A stretch of 50,237 bases of DNA from Verrucomicrobiaceae bacterium (GCA_947507875.1 CANNQP010000032.1:1-50237), one strand, 5' to 3'. Counted from the first letter of the stretch, positions 8,416 through 17,727 are shown. Notes: generated by a model not told the origin, from the sequence alone. Numbers and translations are program-made.

Positions 8416-8592
8416 GGGTGTGGCGGCGCAGACTACGGACCATGAGCTACAGCTCTTGCCAGAGGCTGCGCGAGATAAGCGATGAAACGCGACCCAGGTG
8501 AAAGCAAAGACCGGTGCAGGCCCGATGGCATGAGCCCCGAGAAGGCACGGTCCTTTCTTAGCCGCATCGCTTGGATGCAGAGGGCAGATGGC

Positions 8593-9585
8593 TCAGGGCT
8601 TGGCGCTCTCAGCCTTTATGGTGATCACGGCCTGGGGTAGTGCTTTTTTCAAAGCAGCAGCTCCGGCACTGGAGGCCTGGGTTTGGAAGAGCGTTAGGGA
8701 TCTGAGGCTAGATAGGCTGGTCAAATGCTTCAGGCCTGCGTCACTGATCGCAGTGCCGAAAAGGTTCAGGGTGCGCAGGTGTTTCAGTCCGGTCAGCGCC
8801 TGCAAACCTGCATCCGTGATGCGAGTCTGGCGCAGGTCGAGAGCAGCGAGGTGGCTGAGCTGGGCGACGGTCTTCAGGCCTGCATCGGTGATGACGGTAC
8901 GGCCGAGGTCGAGTTGAGCGATGTGGTCTTTGAGGGGCAATAGGATCTGCAACTTTGCGTCATCGCACTTTGAGACACCGGTAAGAAAGTCGGCTCGCAG
9001 CAGTGGGCTGTCAGCTTTTAGACTGTAGAGCTGGGCTCCGCCTTCTTTGACCTTGGTGAGAGAGGCATCGGGCGCTGGGCTTAGACCTTCCGCCAGCTTG
9101 CTGTAAAAGAGCTCGTGCTCGCGTGGGCCTGCGGGTTTGGCGGCTACCGGCGCAGCAACATCGGCAGGGGCACCTTCGAGATTGCCTTTCCAACCGCCAA
9201 AGTCGGCCCCGCCTTCGATCCATTCTTTCAGGAGAGCGATCTCCGCGGCGGTCATGGGGTCGCCTTTGGGTGGCATGAACATATCATCGTCCTTGGGTAG
9301 GTTGACGACTTCGTGCAGGTAGCTTTTGGCCAAGTCTTTCGGTACCAGTGCAGGGCCAGTCTCTCCTCCCTTCAGCATAGCCCAGGCTGCATCCAGGCGC
9401 AGTCCACCTTTGGGATTCTTCTTTTTGCCATCGACCACGGTCGGTGCGCTATGACAGTCGAGGCACTTTTTTTGTAGCACTGGCAGCAGGTCTTTTTCAA
9501 AGTTCACCGCCGCGTGAGTGCTGGGCGCGAGGGTGCAAGCAGCGGTATAGGCAAGCCAGAGGGAGGTTTTGGCAAAGGAGGGCAT
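8593..9585 (-). CDS. Exported c-type cytochrome-domain protein with leucine-rich repeats
   Basis: The protein has 330 residues, with a signal peptide ending near THAAVN (about residue 27). Next is a planctomycete-type cytochrome c domain with the haem motif CLDCH (about residues 39-43) and MFMPPKGDPMTAAEIALLKEW, the usual distal segment carrying a candidate Met ligand. The C-terminal 140 residues are five to six leucine-rich repeats of about 24 residues (LDLGRTVITDAGLKTVAQL, LDLRQTRITDAGLQAL and so on), of the GALA/RI-like type seen in PVC secreted proteins. It is transcribed away from glgC (118-bp divergent gap) and toward the PSD1 operon, from which it is separated by 177 bp. The combination suggests a surface or periplasmic protein whose repeats bind a partner. 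The partner and redox role are unknown. Confidence 0.88.
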   Translation of the reverse strand: MPSFAKTSLWLAYTAACTLAPSTHAAVNFEKDLLPVLQKKCLDCHSAPTVVDGKKKNPKGGLRLDAAWAMLKGGETGPALVPKDLAKSYLHEVVNLPKDDDMFMPPKGDPMTAAEIALLKEWIEGGADFGGWKGNLEGAPADVAAPVAAKPAGPREHELFYSKLAEGLSPAPDASLTKVKEGGAQLYSLKADSPLLRADFLTGVSKCDDAKLQILLPLKDHIAQLDLGRTVITDAGLKTVAQLSHLAALDLRQTRITDAGLQALTGLKHLRTLNLFGTAISDAGLKHLTSLSSLRSLTLFQTQASSAGAAALKKALPQAVITIKAESAKP

Positions 9586-9703
9586 GATGAAAGTCAGAAG
9601 TTGGAGGAATCTGGGGACGTATCGAACCGTGAATTGTCCTCAGGCGCTGGAAACGGCTTGCCTCGCTGCTTTTTTCCAGGAAAACGTGACCTCATTGCCC
9701 GCT

Positions 9704-11002
9704 ATGCCCCAGTCCACCAATGTCGAACACGCCCTCCGTCGCTCCACTCTCGCCATTGTGATGGGGGGGGGAGCCGGGACGCGGCTTTATCCACTCACCA
9801 AGGACCGGGCAAAGCCGGCGGTGCCTTTGGCTGGAAAATATCGCCTCGTGGACATCCCGATCAGCAACTGCATCAACTCCGGCGTGCGCCAAGTTTTTGT
9901 GCTCACGCAGTACAACAGCATGTCGCTGAATCGTCACATCGCGCGCACCTACAAGTTTGACCAATTCACTCGGGGCTTTGTGGAGGTGCTTGCGGCTCAG
10001 CAAACGCCTGAGGGAGAGCGTTGGTATCAGGGAACGGCAGACGCTGTTCGCCAGAACTTGCGCTATTTTATCGAGAACGATTATGACTATTACCTGATTC
10101 TCAGTGGGGACCAGCTCTACCGCATGGATTTTCGTGAGGTCATGACCCAGCACATCAGGACAGGGGCCGAACTGACGATCGCGACGCTGCCTGTTTCGGC
10201 ACAAGATGCGACAGGCTTTGGCATCATGAAAACGGAGCCTGGAGGCCGCATCCTTGAGTTTGTGGAGAAGCCGAAAGACCCTGATGTACTCAAATCCCTA
10301 CGCATGCCGAAGGAGACACTTTTGGAAATGGGGCTGGATGCCTCAGAGCCGAGTTACCAGGCCAGCATGGGCATTTATGTCTTTAATCGCCAAACGCTGA
10401 TCGATTGTTTGGACAACAACCAAATGGACTTTGGGAAGAACATCATCCCAGGTGCTATTCGAGATCGAAAAGTTCATGCCTACAATTTCCAGGGCTACTG
10501 GGAAGACATCGGAACCATCCGCAGCTTTTTCCAGGCGAATCTAGACTTATGCAAGTTGGTGCCTCAGTACGATTTCTTTGATTCGCTCGCGCCGATCTTC
10601 ACACACGCACGCTTCTTGCCTGCCACGAAGATCAATGGCGCGACCATCCGCGAGGCGCTGCTTTCGGATGGTTGCATCATCACGGACGCGCATCTGGAAA
10701 CCGCCGTCGTGGGCGTGCGCTCCATTGTGGAAAGCGGCACCACCCTGCGTGAGGTCGTGATCATGGGCGCGGACTACTACGCTGGCGCGGCGGGTACCGA
10801 CCCGGATCGTCCAGCCCCAGGCATCGGGCGAAATTGCCGCATTGAGCGGGCTATCATCGACAAGAACGTCCACATCGGGGACAACACGGTCATCACGCCT
10901 CATGGCAAACCGGAGAACATGGATCACGAGCTGTACTGCATCCGTGATGGCATTGTGGTCATCCCCAAAGACACCGTCATCCCCGCTGGTACCTGGATCT
11001 AA
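9704..11002 (+). CDS. glgC: Glucose-1-phosphate adenylyltransferase (ADP-glucose pyrophosphorylase)
   Basis: GlgC makes ADP-glucose from glucose-1-phosphate and ATP, the committed step of bacterial glycogen synthesis. The 432-residue protein has the nucleotide-binding loop MGGGAGTRLYPLTKDRAKPAVP (residues 20-41, split here by family convention into GGGAGTRL and the Arg/Lys activator region), YLILSGDQLYRMD around the catalytic Asp, the glucose-1-phosphate site with FVEKPKDP, and a C-terminal left-handed beta-helix ending VIPAGTWI. The frame is open upstream to 9569, but homologues start close to MPQSTNVEHAL, so the ATG at 9704 is chosen. The length is typical. It heads a same-strand run through to ispG, although the next genes are functionally unrelated. 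A hairpin follows the stop at 11011-11038. Confidence 0.97.
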   Translation: MPQSTNVEHALRRSTLAIVMGGGAGTRLYPLTKDRAKPAVPLAGKYRLVDIPISNCINSGVRQVFVLTQYNSMSLNRHIARTYKFDQFTRGFVEVLAAQQTPEGERWYQGTADAVRQNLRYFIENDYDYYLILSGDQLYRMDFREVMTQHIRTGAELTIATLPVSAQDATGFGIMKTEPGGRILEFVEKPKDPDVLKSLRMPKETLLEMGLDASEPSYQASMGIYVFNRQTLIDCLDNNQMDFGKNIIPGAIRDRKVHAYNFQGYWEDIGTIRSFFQANLDLCKLVPQYDFFDSLAPIFTHARFLPATKINGATIREALLSDGCIITDAHLETAVVGVRSIVESGTTLREVVIMGADYYAGAAGTDPDRPAPGIGRNCRIERAIIDKNVHIGDNTVITPHGKPENMDHELYCIRDGIVVIPKDTVIPAGTWI

Positions 11003-11010
11003 ATCGTGGC

Positions 11011-11038
11011 AGCCCTCAAGCCTTCAGCGGTGGGGGCT
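11011..11038 (+). terminator. Possible weak terminator after glgC
   Basis: AGCCCTCA (11011-11018) can pair with TGGGGGCT (11031-11038, one G-T pair) across a 12-nt loop, and CCTTTATT follows. The stem is short and the T-tract is interrupted, so termination is probably partial. Confidence 0.4.
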
Positions 11039-11080
11039 CCTTTATTGGTCTTGAGGTCCGTTTTGCTACCCCTTTTTCGC

Positions 11081-12142
11081 ATGAAACTTCGTCGTTCTGT
11101 TCTCACCGCTTTGATGGTGTCCTTCGCCTCTGTTTTCACGGCTCATGCAGCACGCATCGTGCTGGTCGCTGGGGGCAGTCAGGAGGCCGTCGATATCCCC
11201 GCCACCGACGCCCGACTTTATGAGCCCTTTGGGGCTGAGTTCGATTCAGGGGGGCATCTCTGGATCGTCGAGATGGTCTCGGGGAATCGTGTGCTACAAA
11301 TCGATGGTGGAGGAAACATCAGCCACGTGGCAGGCCAGAAAGAGCCTGGCTACCGTGGCGATGGTGGTCCGGCGCTAAGAGCACAATTCAATGGGCCACA
11401 CAATTTCGCCATCCTGCCGAATGACAACCTCCTCATCGGCGATACCTGGAACGGTCGTGTGCGTGAGCTGGATGTGAAAGCCCGGATCGTACGCACGCTG
11501 GAGGGCTGGCAGGCTCCTGCAGGCAAGGAGCGTCCGAATGGGCCCTACTGCATCACCCTGTCGCCTGACAAAAAGAAGCTGCACATCGCGGACCTACGCC
11601 AGGTGCATGAGCTCGATCTGACCACACGTCAGGTGCGCGTGATCGCGGGCAATGGCCAAAAAGGGCGACCCGAAGAAGGTGCCCTCGCGACGGAACAACC
11701 GCTGGTGGATCCGCGTGCCGCTGCCGCAGACACGCAGGGCAACCTTTACATCTTGGAGCGCACGGGAAATGCCCTGCGTGTCGTCGATCGTGAGGGCCGT
11801 ATCCGCACGGTCGTCAATGCCAGTGGTCAAAAAGGTGGGGAAGGGGATGGCGGCCCTGCTTTGGCTGCCACCTTGGATGGGCCGAAGCATCTCTGTGTCG
11901 ATCAAGACGGCTCCGTGATCATCGCCGATGCAGAAAGTCATCTCATCCGCCGCTACGTGCCCACGACGGGCAAGCTGGAGCGCGTCGCGGGCACGGGCAT
12001 TCAAGGCAGCGCGGGAGTGGGCGGAGATCCTTTGAAATGCCAGCTCTCGCGCCCTCATGGAGTCACGGTTCACCCATCGACGGGAGAGTTGTTCATCACG
12101 GATAGTTACAATAACCGCATTTTGAAGATCGAACGGCATTGA
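11081..12142 (+). CDS. Exported NHL-repeat beta-propeller protein
   Basis: The protein has 353 residues from the ATG at 11081. The frame opens at 11006, but the signal peptide MKLRRSVLTALMVSFASVF... ending HAA fixes the start. The rest is a run of NHL-type propeller blades: LYEPFGAEFDSGGHLWIVE, FNGPHNFAILPNDNLLIGD, VDPRAAAADTQGNLYILE, LDGPKHLCVDQDGSVIIAD and LSRPHGVTVHPSTGELFITD, each followed by R-V/I-R. It makes a six-bladed propeller of the sort common in PVC exported proteins. No catalytic residues are evident, so binding of a protein or glycan is more likely than catalysis. It lies 78 bp after glgC and 34 bp before the CAAX-type protease gene. Confidence 0.85.
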   Translation: MKLRRSVLTALMVSFASVFTAHAARIVLVAGGSQEAVDIPATDARLYEPFGAEFDSGGHLWIVEMVSGNRVLQIDGGGNISHVAGQKEPGYRGDGGPALRAQFNGPHNFAILPNDNLLIGDTWNGRVRELDVKARIVRTLEGWQAPAGKERPNGPYCITLSPDKKKLHIADLRQVHELDLTTRQVRVIAGNGQKGRPEEGALATEQPLVDPRAAAADTQGNLYILERTGNALRVVDREGRIRTVVNASGQKGGEGDGGPALAATLDGPKHLCVDQDGSVIIADAESHLIRRYVPTTGKLERVAGTGIQGSAGVGGDPLKCQLSRPHGVTVHPSTGELFITDSYNNRILKIERH

Positions 12143-12176
12143 GCCTGCTCGGCCTGTCCTGGCTGACGTTTCCCCC

Positions 12177-12917
12177 ATGCATCGGATTTCCTCCATGACG
12201 GCTCATGTGCTGCCTCTGGCAGTTTTCCTGGGCTTTTTGGCGATTCCAGGCTGGTTTCGGGTGGAAAATCCAGAGCTTCCCTGGCATCAGCGTGCGCCTG
12301 AGCATTGGGTTTATCCTTTGCAGACGCTTGTTTGTGGTGCGCTCCTGCTGATGTTTCGGCGTCATTATTCGTTAGCTCCCTGGCGTGGGCTGGGCCTTGC
12401 TGCTTTACTTTCGGTGGTGGGTATTTTGTGGTGGGTCATGCCGGCTGGGTTGTTCGAGCGATTCTCTAGCGGAGGGGCCTCGCCTCATCCCGACTGGTGG
12501 TCATGGTTTGGTCTGGTGGAGCGCCGCCAGGGGTTTGATCCGACGGTGCTCAGCGGGTGGCCTTTGTGGGAAAAAGTAGCCATCGCGATGCGCTTTGTGC
12601 GCATGGTCGTGGTCGTGCCTTGGGTGGAAGAACTCTTCTGGCGCGGCTTTCTCATGCGCTACCTGAATGCAGGGCATGGCTCCTGGCAGGAGGTTCCTTT
12701 TGGCACGCATTCCTGGCGGTCTTTTTTCATCGTCACTTTCGGCGTCGTGCTCGCCCACCAGCCAGAGGACTATCTCGCCGCTGCCGTGTGGGGTGCTTTG
12801 GTTTATGGCTTGGCCGTACGCACACGCAGCCTGGGCGCCTGCATTTTCATGCATGCCCTGGGCAATCTTTGGCTCGGCTGCTACGCACTCAGCACTCGCC
12901 AATGGGGCTTTTGGTGA
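12177..12917 (+). CDS. CPBP-family intramembrane protease (CAAX prenyl protease-related)
   Basis: The integral membrane protein has 246 residues and about seven hydrophobic segments. The ABI/CPBP signature is present: EELFWRGFLMR (motif 1, E-E-x3-R, near residues 150-160), VLAHQPEDY (motif 2 His, near 192) and HALGNLWLG (motif 3, H-x3-N, near 222). These residues form the glutamate-type intramembrane protease site. The overall layout, with EHWVYPLQTLVCG at the front, matches the CAAX-related subgroup often found in organisms with PEP-CTERM/exosortase sorting. I see no exosortase gene in this window. An ATG at 12195 is an alternative start. The substrate is unknown. Confidence 0.87.
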   Translation: MHRISSMTAHVLPLAVFLGFLAIPGWFRVENPELPWHQRAPEHWVYPLQTLVCGALLLMFRRHYSLAPWRGLGLAALLSVVGILWWVMPAGLFERFSSGGASPHPDWWSWFGLVERRQGFDPTVLSGWPLWEKVAIAMRFVRMVVVVPWVEELFWRGFLMRYLNAGHGSWQEVPFGTHSWRSFFIVTFGVVLAHQPEDYLAAAVWGALVYGLAVRTRSLGACIFMHALGNLWLGCYALSTRQWGFW

Positions 12918-12970
12918 TGCTGTCTTGACACCTCGCCCACCTGCATCACCACTCACCTATCTCGCTTTCC

Positions 12971-13528
12971 ATGAGCCAAGCTTTCCTGCCACCGCTGACC
13001 CCCGAGACCACTCTGGCGGAGGTCTTGCGCAGCTTCCCCGGTGCCCAGCGCGCGCTTTTTGCCCGCTATCACATCGGTGGCTGCAGCGCCTGCGCTTTCC
13101 AGCCGACGGAGACGATTGCTCAAGTCTGCGCGCGCAATCAACTGTCCGTGCCTGAGGTCATCGCGCACATCCAAGAAAGCCACAGTGAGGATGTGAAGCT
13201 CCAGATCAGCCCAAAGGAGTTTGCCGAACTCGTGGCCCAAGATCCCAGCGCCCGTGTTCTGGATGCACGCACTCGGGAAGAACACGAGGCCGTGAAGATC
13301 CCAGGTTCCACCCTGCTGACCCAGGAGACGGTGCAGGAAGCCTTCAACACCTGGCCCAAGGAAACGCCTGTGCTGCTCTACGATCACACGGGAGTGCGCA
13401 GCATGGATGTGGCCGCCTATTTCCTCGGCCATGGCTTTTCCAACACCAAGTGTCTTGCCGGAGGCATTGATGCCTACAGCCGTGACATTGATCCGAAACT
13501 GCCAAGGTATCGAGTCGAACTCAGTTAG
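12971..13528 (+). CDS. DUF1858-rhodanese fusion, rhodanese active-site Cys replaced by Asp
   Basis: The protein has 185 residues. Residues 8-68 match the DUF1858/ScdA_N-like module (TTLAEVLRSFP, then GGCSACAF with Cys38 and Cys41, then ETIAQVCARNQLSV). Residues 80-175 are a rhodanese fold (LDARTREEHEAVKIPGS, then LAGGIDAYSRDIDP). In active rhodaneses the loop reads Y-C-x-x-G-x-R-S. Here it is YDHTGVRS, so Asp138 stands where the sulfur-carrying Cys should be. The domain cannot form a persulfide at that site. It may instead bind an anion or a partner, with the CSAC pair carrying any redox or metal chemistry. It lies between the CAAX-type protease gene and radC (16-bp gap to radC). Confidence 0.85.
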   Translation: MSQAFLPPLTPETTLAEVLRSFPGAQRALFARYHIGGCSACAFQPTETIAQVCARNQLSVPEVIAHIQESHSEDVKLQISPKEFAELVAQDPSARVLDARTREEHEAVKIPGSTLLTQETVQEAFNTWPKETPVLLYDHTGVRSMDVAAYFLGHGFSNTKCLAGGIDAYSRDIDPKLPRYRVELS

Positions 13529-13544
13529 CCTGCAACGAGCTGCC

Positions 13545-14237
13545 ATGTCCCGCATTCATGACATGCCCGAAGATGACCGCCCGCGCGAGCGGCTCCTGCG
13601 TCTAGGTGCAGGCGCACTGTCGGATGCAGAGCTGCTCGCCATCTTCATCAACACCGGGGTGAAGGGGGAAAATGCCCTGCAAGTGGCGCAGCGACTCCTG
13701 CGGGAGCAAGGTTCGCTCAGACATCTGTCCAGAATCGAGGCCGGCGAGCTCGCCCACATGCGCGCGCTCGGACCCGCCAAGGCCGCTCACCTCGCCGCAG
13801 CGTTTGAGCTAGGTCGCCGTGCCGAGCAGGAGTCCTTTCGCGAAGTGCCGCTGGACAAGCCGGAGCTGGTCTATCGCTTCATCGGGGCTGAGATGCAGTC
13901 ATTGAGCTATGAATCGGTGCGCATCATTCTCCTGACGCAGCGGCTTTGCCTCATGCGGCATGAGGAGCTGTTTCGCGGCACGGTGAATGAAAGCAGCGCG
14001 CATCCCCGAGAGATCGTGACCAAGGCCCTCGCGCATCGTGCCCCGGCGTTTGTTCTCGTTCACAATCACCCCTCTGGCGATCCCAGCCCAAGCGATGCGG
14101 ACAAACGGCTGACCCGCCGTCTCAAAGACGCCGCAGAGCTGCTCGGGCTGCTTTTTGCCGACCATTTGGTCATCGGCTGCCCCGCGGAAGGCCGTGCACT
14201 ACCCTACTTCAGCTTTCGCGAACACGGCATGCTCTAG
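13545..14237 (+). CDS. radC: RadC-family JAMM protein (UPF0758)
   Basis: The protein has 230 residues from the ATG at 13545. Homologues begin near this [15 protein letters not shown] segment, so longer starts from 13407 are rejected. The N-terminal half is a helix-hairpin-helix-like region ([25 protein letters not shown]). The C-terminal half is the JAMM metalloprotease-like fold with [14 protein letters not shown] near residues 168-181, carrying the zinc-binding His-x-His and Asp. RadC was named as a DNA-repair protein, but that role was later questioned. Its cellular job is unclear. Length and motifs are normal and all metal ligands are present. Confidence 0.93.
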   Translation: MSRIHDMPEDDRPRERLLRLGAGALSDAELLAIFINTGVKGENALQVAQRLLREQGSLRHLSRIEAGELAHMRALGPAKAAHLAAAFELGRRAEQESFREVPLDKPELVYRFIGAEMQSLSYESVRIILLTQRLCLMRHEELFRGTVNESSAHPREIVTKALAHRAPAFVLVHNHPSGDPSPSDADKRLTRRLKDAAELLGLLFADHLVIGCPAEGRALPYFSFREHGML

Positions 14238-14313
14238 GTCTCTGTTTGTCTCTGACTCCTCCATTGCAAAAGCACGGTTTCCGCTGCAACGAGAGCCAAC
14301 CCCGCCACCGGCC

Positions 14314-14883
14314 ATGCTCCTCATCATCGACAACTACGACTCCTTCACCTACAACCTCGTCCAGTACTTCGGCGAGATGGGCGCGGAGATGGAGATTCAT
14401 CGCAACGATCAGATCACGCTGGCGGAGATTGCGCGGAAAAAGCCCAGCCACATCTGCGTCTCCCCCGGCCCCTGCACGCCCAAGGAGGCAGGCATCAGTT
14501 GCTCCGTGATCGAAACCTTTGGCCAAAACACGCCCATCCTCGGCGTCTGCCTGGGCCACCAGAGCATCGGCCATGTCTTCGGCGGAGACGTCGTGCGGGC
14601 TGATCGTCTCATGCATGGCAAAGTCTCCAAAATTCGCCATCAGGGTCAGTCGGTTTTCAAGGATATGCCTGAACCCTTCACGGCCACGCGCTATCATTCC
14701 CTGCTGGTGAAGCGTGACACGCTGCCCGATTGTCTGGAGATCACCGCTGTTTGCGATGACGATGAATCGGAAATCATGGGCCTGCGCCACAAGGAGCTGC
14801 CGATCCATGGTGTGCAGTTTCACCCTGAGTCCATCCTGACTCAGGACGGGAAAAAGCTGCTGAAAAACTTTCTCCAGATGTAG
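14314..14883 (+). CDS. pabA/trpG: Anthranilate / aminodeoxychorismate synthase component II (glutamine amidotransferase)
   Basis: This 189-residue class I glutamine amidotransferase hydrolyses glutamine and passes ammonia to a chorismate-using partner (TrpE or PabB), for tryptophan or folate synthesis. It opens with [20 protein letters not shown], carries [11 protein letters not shown], the nucleophile motif GVCLGHQ (Cys about 84) and the His-Glu pair in [12 protein letters not shown] near residues 170-175. Length is typical. The ATG at 14314 is the start because the conserved first strand begins immediately after it. Neither trpE nor pabB is nearby, so tryptophan and folate roles cannot be separated from context. 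It may serve both, as in many bacteria with one copy. Confidence 0.95.
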   Translation: MLLIIDNYDSFTYNLVQYFGEMGAEMEIHRNDQITLAEIARKKPSHICVSPGPCTPKEAGISCSVIETFGQNTPILGVCLGHQSIGHVFGGDVVRADRLMHGKVSKIRHQGQSVFKDMPEPFTATRYHSLLVKRDTLPDCLEITAVCDDDESEIMGLRHKELPIHGVQFHPESILTQDGKKLLKNFLQM

Positions 14884-14943
14884 GGTCGTCTGCCCCGTGG
14901 CAGTTGCGTACGGCTCAGGTCCGGGTTTCATAGTGGCTGACGC

Positions 14944-16755
14944 ATGACCTCCAGCCAAGCCCTCCGCTATTGCCCCGATCTCTTTCATTATCAGCGCCGT
15001 GAAACCCGCGTCTGTCAGGTCGGTCATGTCGGGATCGGTGGCCAAAACCCGATCCGCGTTCAGTCCATGCTGACCAGCGACACGCGCGATGCTGCCGCCT
15101 GTGTCAAAGAAGCCCTGGAGCTGGCGGCGGTCGGCTGTGAGATCGTTCGTGTCACGGCCCAGACACGCGTCATCGCGGAAAACCTTCAGCACATTCGCGA
15201 TGGCATCCGCACGGCTGGCTGCGATGTGCCCTTGGTGGCAGACATTCACTTCAAGCCCGACGCTGCCATGGAGGCCGTGAAATGGGTCGAAAAGGTGCGC
15301 GTGAATCCCGGCAACTACGCCGACAAGAAGAAGTTCGCCGTCAAAGAATACACCGACGAAGAATACGCCGACGAGGTGGCCTACATGGAGGCGCAGTTCG
15401 TGCCCCTGGTGCAGGAGTGCAAGCGGCTGAATCGAGCCATGCGCATCGGTACCAATCATGGTTCCCTGAGCGACCGAATCATGAACCGCTGGGGTGACAC
15501 GCCGAATGGCATGGTGGAGAGCGCGCTCGAATTCGCCCGCATCGCCCGAGCGCACGATTTCCACAATTTCATCTTCTCGATGAAGGCCAGCAATCCGAAG
15601 GTCATGATCGAGGCCTATCGCCTGCTCGTGGCTAGGCTGAATGGGCTCGGTGCCGACTGGAATTATCCACTGCACCTGGGCGTCACGGAGGCGGGCGATG
15701 GGGAAGATGGTCGCATCAAAAGTGCCATCGGCATCGGTTCGCTCTTGGCAGATGGCATCGGCGATACCGTGCGCGTTTCACTGACGGAAGATGCGATTTA
15801 CGAAATCCCTGTCGCGAGGGCACTCGTGGCCAGTATCCAAGACTCCATGGCTGCCGTGGCGTCCACGCGGCTCAGCCAAACGCCTGAAGTTGGCTACGAT
15901 GCCTTCGTTTACAGCCGCCGCACCACGGAGCGCCTAAGCGTGTGCGGCGTCGAGCTTGGCCAAGGGACCACGGTGCCGGTCTTCACCTCTCGCGCCAAGT
16001 GGCAGGCCGTCGCGCACAAGATCGACAAGCTGGGCGACTACAAGCCAGAGGTGGTGATCGAGGACAGTGGCGTCCTCGCTTTGGACCCACGCGATGATGC
16101 TGCCGTGCAGGCCGTCAATGAGTCTGCTGCTGCCAAGCTGGTCACCGTGGCTGATGGTACGCCGCTGCATCCCATTCATGCCTTTCGTCTCCTCGCCGCC
16201 AAGCTTCAGCCGCGTCATCCGATCCTCCTGAAGGATACCTTCAGCCCAGCCACAGACCTACAAGACACCACTGCTGAATCGGACTTTGTCGCCAATCTCC
16301 TGCGTGCCGCCACGGCCATCGGCTCCTTGCTTTGCGATGGCATCGGCGACGCAGTCATCGTCCAGGGTGAAAGTGCGCCAGGGCAAAGCCTGCGCATCAG
16401 CTACAACATCCTGCAGGCCGCTGGCGTGCGCATTTTCAAGACCGACTACGTGGCCTGCCCGAGCTGCGGACGGACGCTCTTCAACCTACAGCACACCACG
16501 CAAAAGATCCGCGAAGCCACAGGCCATCTCAAAGGCGTGCGCATCGCGGTCATGGGCTGCATCGTCAATGGTCCCGGCGAGATGGCGGATGCCGACTTTG
16601 GCTACGTGGGCGGAGCTCCTGGGAAGATCAACCTCTACGTCGGCAAGACGGCGGTGAAGTTCAACATCCCGGAAGAAGAAGCCGTGGAGAGACTGGTGGA
16701 CTTGATCAAAGAACATAATCGCTGGTTCGACGCACCAGTGCTGGCTGCTGCTTGA
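14944..16755 (+). CDS. ispG: 4-hydroxy-3-methylbut-2-enyl-diphosphate synthase, long three-domain form
   Basis: IspG (GcpE) carries out the reductive ring-opening of MEcPP to HMBPP in the MEP isoprenoid pathway, using a 4Fe-4S cluster. The 603-residue protein is far longer than the roughly 370-residue E. coli enzyme. It has the N-terminal TIM barrel (IQSMLTSDTRDA, then VADIHFKPDAAMEAV, RVNPGN), an inserted middle domain (about 300-420) as in plant, Chlamydia and Bacteroidetes enzymes, and the C-terminal cluster domain with Cys505, Cys508 (ACPSCGRTLF) and Cys539 (GCIVNGPGE). All three cluster ligands are present. It ends the housekeeping run begun by glgC, 60 bp after pabA/trpG. Confidence 0.97.
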   Translation: MTSSQALRYCPDLFHYQRRETRVCQVGHVGIGGQNPIRVQSMLTSDTRDAAACVKEALELAAVGCEIVRVTAQTRVIAENLQHIRDGIRTAGCDVPLVADIHFKPDAAMEAVKWVEKVRVNPGNYADKKKFAVKEYTDEEYADEVAYMEAQFVPLVQECKRLNRAMRIGTNHGSLSDRIMNRWGDTPNGMVESALEFARIARAHDFHNFIFSMKASNPKVMIEAYRLLVARLNGLGADWNYPLHLGVTEAGDGEDGRIKSAIGIGSLLADGIGDTVRVSLTEDAIYEIPVARALVASIQDSMAAVASTRLSQTPEVGYDAFVYSRRTTERLSVCGVELGQGTTVPVFTSRAKWQAVAHKIDKLGDYKPEVVIEDSGVLALDPRDDAAVQAVNESAAAKLVTVADGTPLHPIHAFRLLAAKLQPRHPILLKDTFSPATDLQDTTAESDFVANLLRAATAIGSLLCDGIGDAVIVQGESAPGQSLRISYNILQAAGVRIFKTDYVACPSCGRTLFNLQHTTQKIREATGHLKGVRIAVMGCIVNGPGEMADADFGYVGGAPGKINLYVGKTAVKFNIPEEEAVERLVDLIKEHNRWFDAPVLAAA

Positions 16756-16945
16756 GCCGTGAATCGTTCACACGGCATGAATCTGAGGGGCTTGCATGGC
16801 GTAGTTCAATCCAAACCATGCGGAGCAGTTTTTTATTTCTTTCCTCAAGGAGTTCGATGTTGCGGTAGATGCTATCGGTAAACGGGATCTGATTCATGAG
16901 CTCCTTGACTCTTGACCAGCTTGCCATCCATTTGGCCATAACGTC

Positions 16946-17566
16946 ATGAAGACTCTGCTCTGCCTTCTCGCTGTTTCTCCTGTCTTGTTTTTGGCTTCTT
17001 GCACGACCACTAGCCAAGTCAGTCTGGATTATGCCTCAGCTCCTGGTCATGTCCGCCCTGGGGCTTCAGAGTTTGCCACTCAGGCCTTCATGGATCGCCG
17101 TGACGTGTCGAGCATGCATCTCGGTACGGTTCGAACCCATGTGGGCACCCCTCTGGAGTACATGCAGACCCGCATTCCTGTTGCGGATGTGGTAACAAAT
17201 GCCTTTGGCTATGGGCTGGAGGCTAGAGGCATGTTGGCGCCGCGCTCTGGCGCACGTTTAATTGTGACAGGTGAGGTATTGGATATGCATTGTAAGCTTC
17301 TCGTGCATCCATACGCTTACGCTAAAATCAGGGTTTCTATTCTGGAGGCTGCCACTGGGCGCGTTCTATATTTTGGGGAGTATGAAGGCGAGCGCCAGAG
17401 CCGTGCCTTTGTGCCTGGCAGTGGTTCACCAGTGTCCATTTTGACTCGACTGGCTTCGGGGGCCCTGCAAGACGCCGTGGACCGTGCTCTCGATGATCCG
17501 AGAATGCGTGCAAGCGTTGGAACACGCTTGGAGGAGACCCATGGCTTCAATCCAACGAGGATTTGA
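16946..17566 (+). CDS. Lipoprotein of unknown function
   Basis: The protein has 206 residues with a lipoprotein signal (MKTLLCLLAVSPVLFLASC, lipobox LASC, mature Cys19). After a low-complexity linker, the middle region contains GARLIVTGEVLDM and VSILEAATGRVLYFGEYEGE, a beta-strand arrangement resembling YajG/DUF4410-type outer-membrane lipoproteins that bundle a gene-specific G-x-I/L-x-G-x-V strand with a vesicle-side face. That resemblance is weak. It stands alone: 190 bp separate it from ispG and 161 bp from the next small gene. Function is unknown. Confidence 0.75.
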   Translation: MKTLLCLLAVSPVLFLASCTTTSQVSLDYASAPGHVRPGASEFATQAFMDRRDVSSMHLGTVRTHVGTPLEYMQTRIPVADVVTNAFGYGLEARGMLAPRSGARLIVTGEVLDMHCKLLVHPYAYAKIRVSILEAATGRVLYFGEYEGERQSRAFVPGSGSPVSILTRLASGALQDAVDRALDDPRMRASVGTRLEETHGFNPTRI

Positions 17567-17727
17567 GCTCTTTGTGCTGGTTTGCTTTTCTTCAGAAGAT
17601 CATTCCTTCAGAACGTGAACTGCCTTTTTTGCGTCGGTTGGTTGAGCGAGCTCAAGTGATGCAGCTGCCGCGTTACAATTTAAGCTGCATTTTAGATTGG
17701 CACTAGAATGTCCGCTACTCTTTGTGA

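Noticed and set aside
8416..8592. 177-bp gap between the PSD1 gene and the cytochrome-LRR gene examined for a riboswitch or RNA
   Set aside because: I see no consistent paired arms, no terminator with a T-tract and no conserved element that I can name. It most likely holds the PSD1 operon promoter.
14209..15675. Minus-strand open frame of 488 codons antisense to pabA/trpG and ispG
   Set aside because: Both genes on the plus strand have catalytic motifs and normal length, and the antisense frame has none.
16706..17017. Minus-strand frame of about 103 codons across the ispG-lipoprotein gap
   Set aside because: It overlaps the end of ispG and the signal sequence of the lipoprotein gene, has no clear ribosome site or domain, and both overlapping genes are well supported. 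The 190-bp gap itself holds nothing I can name.
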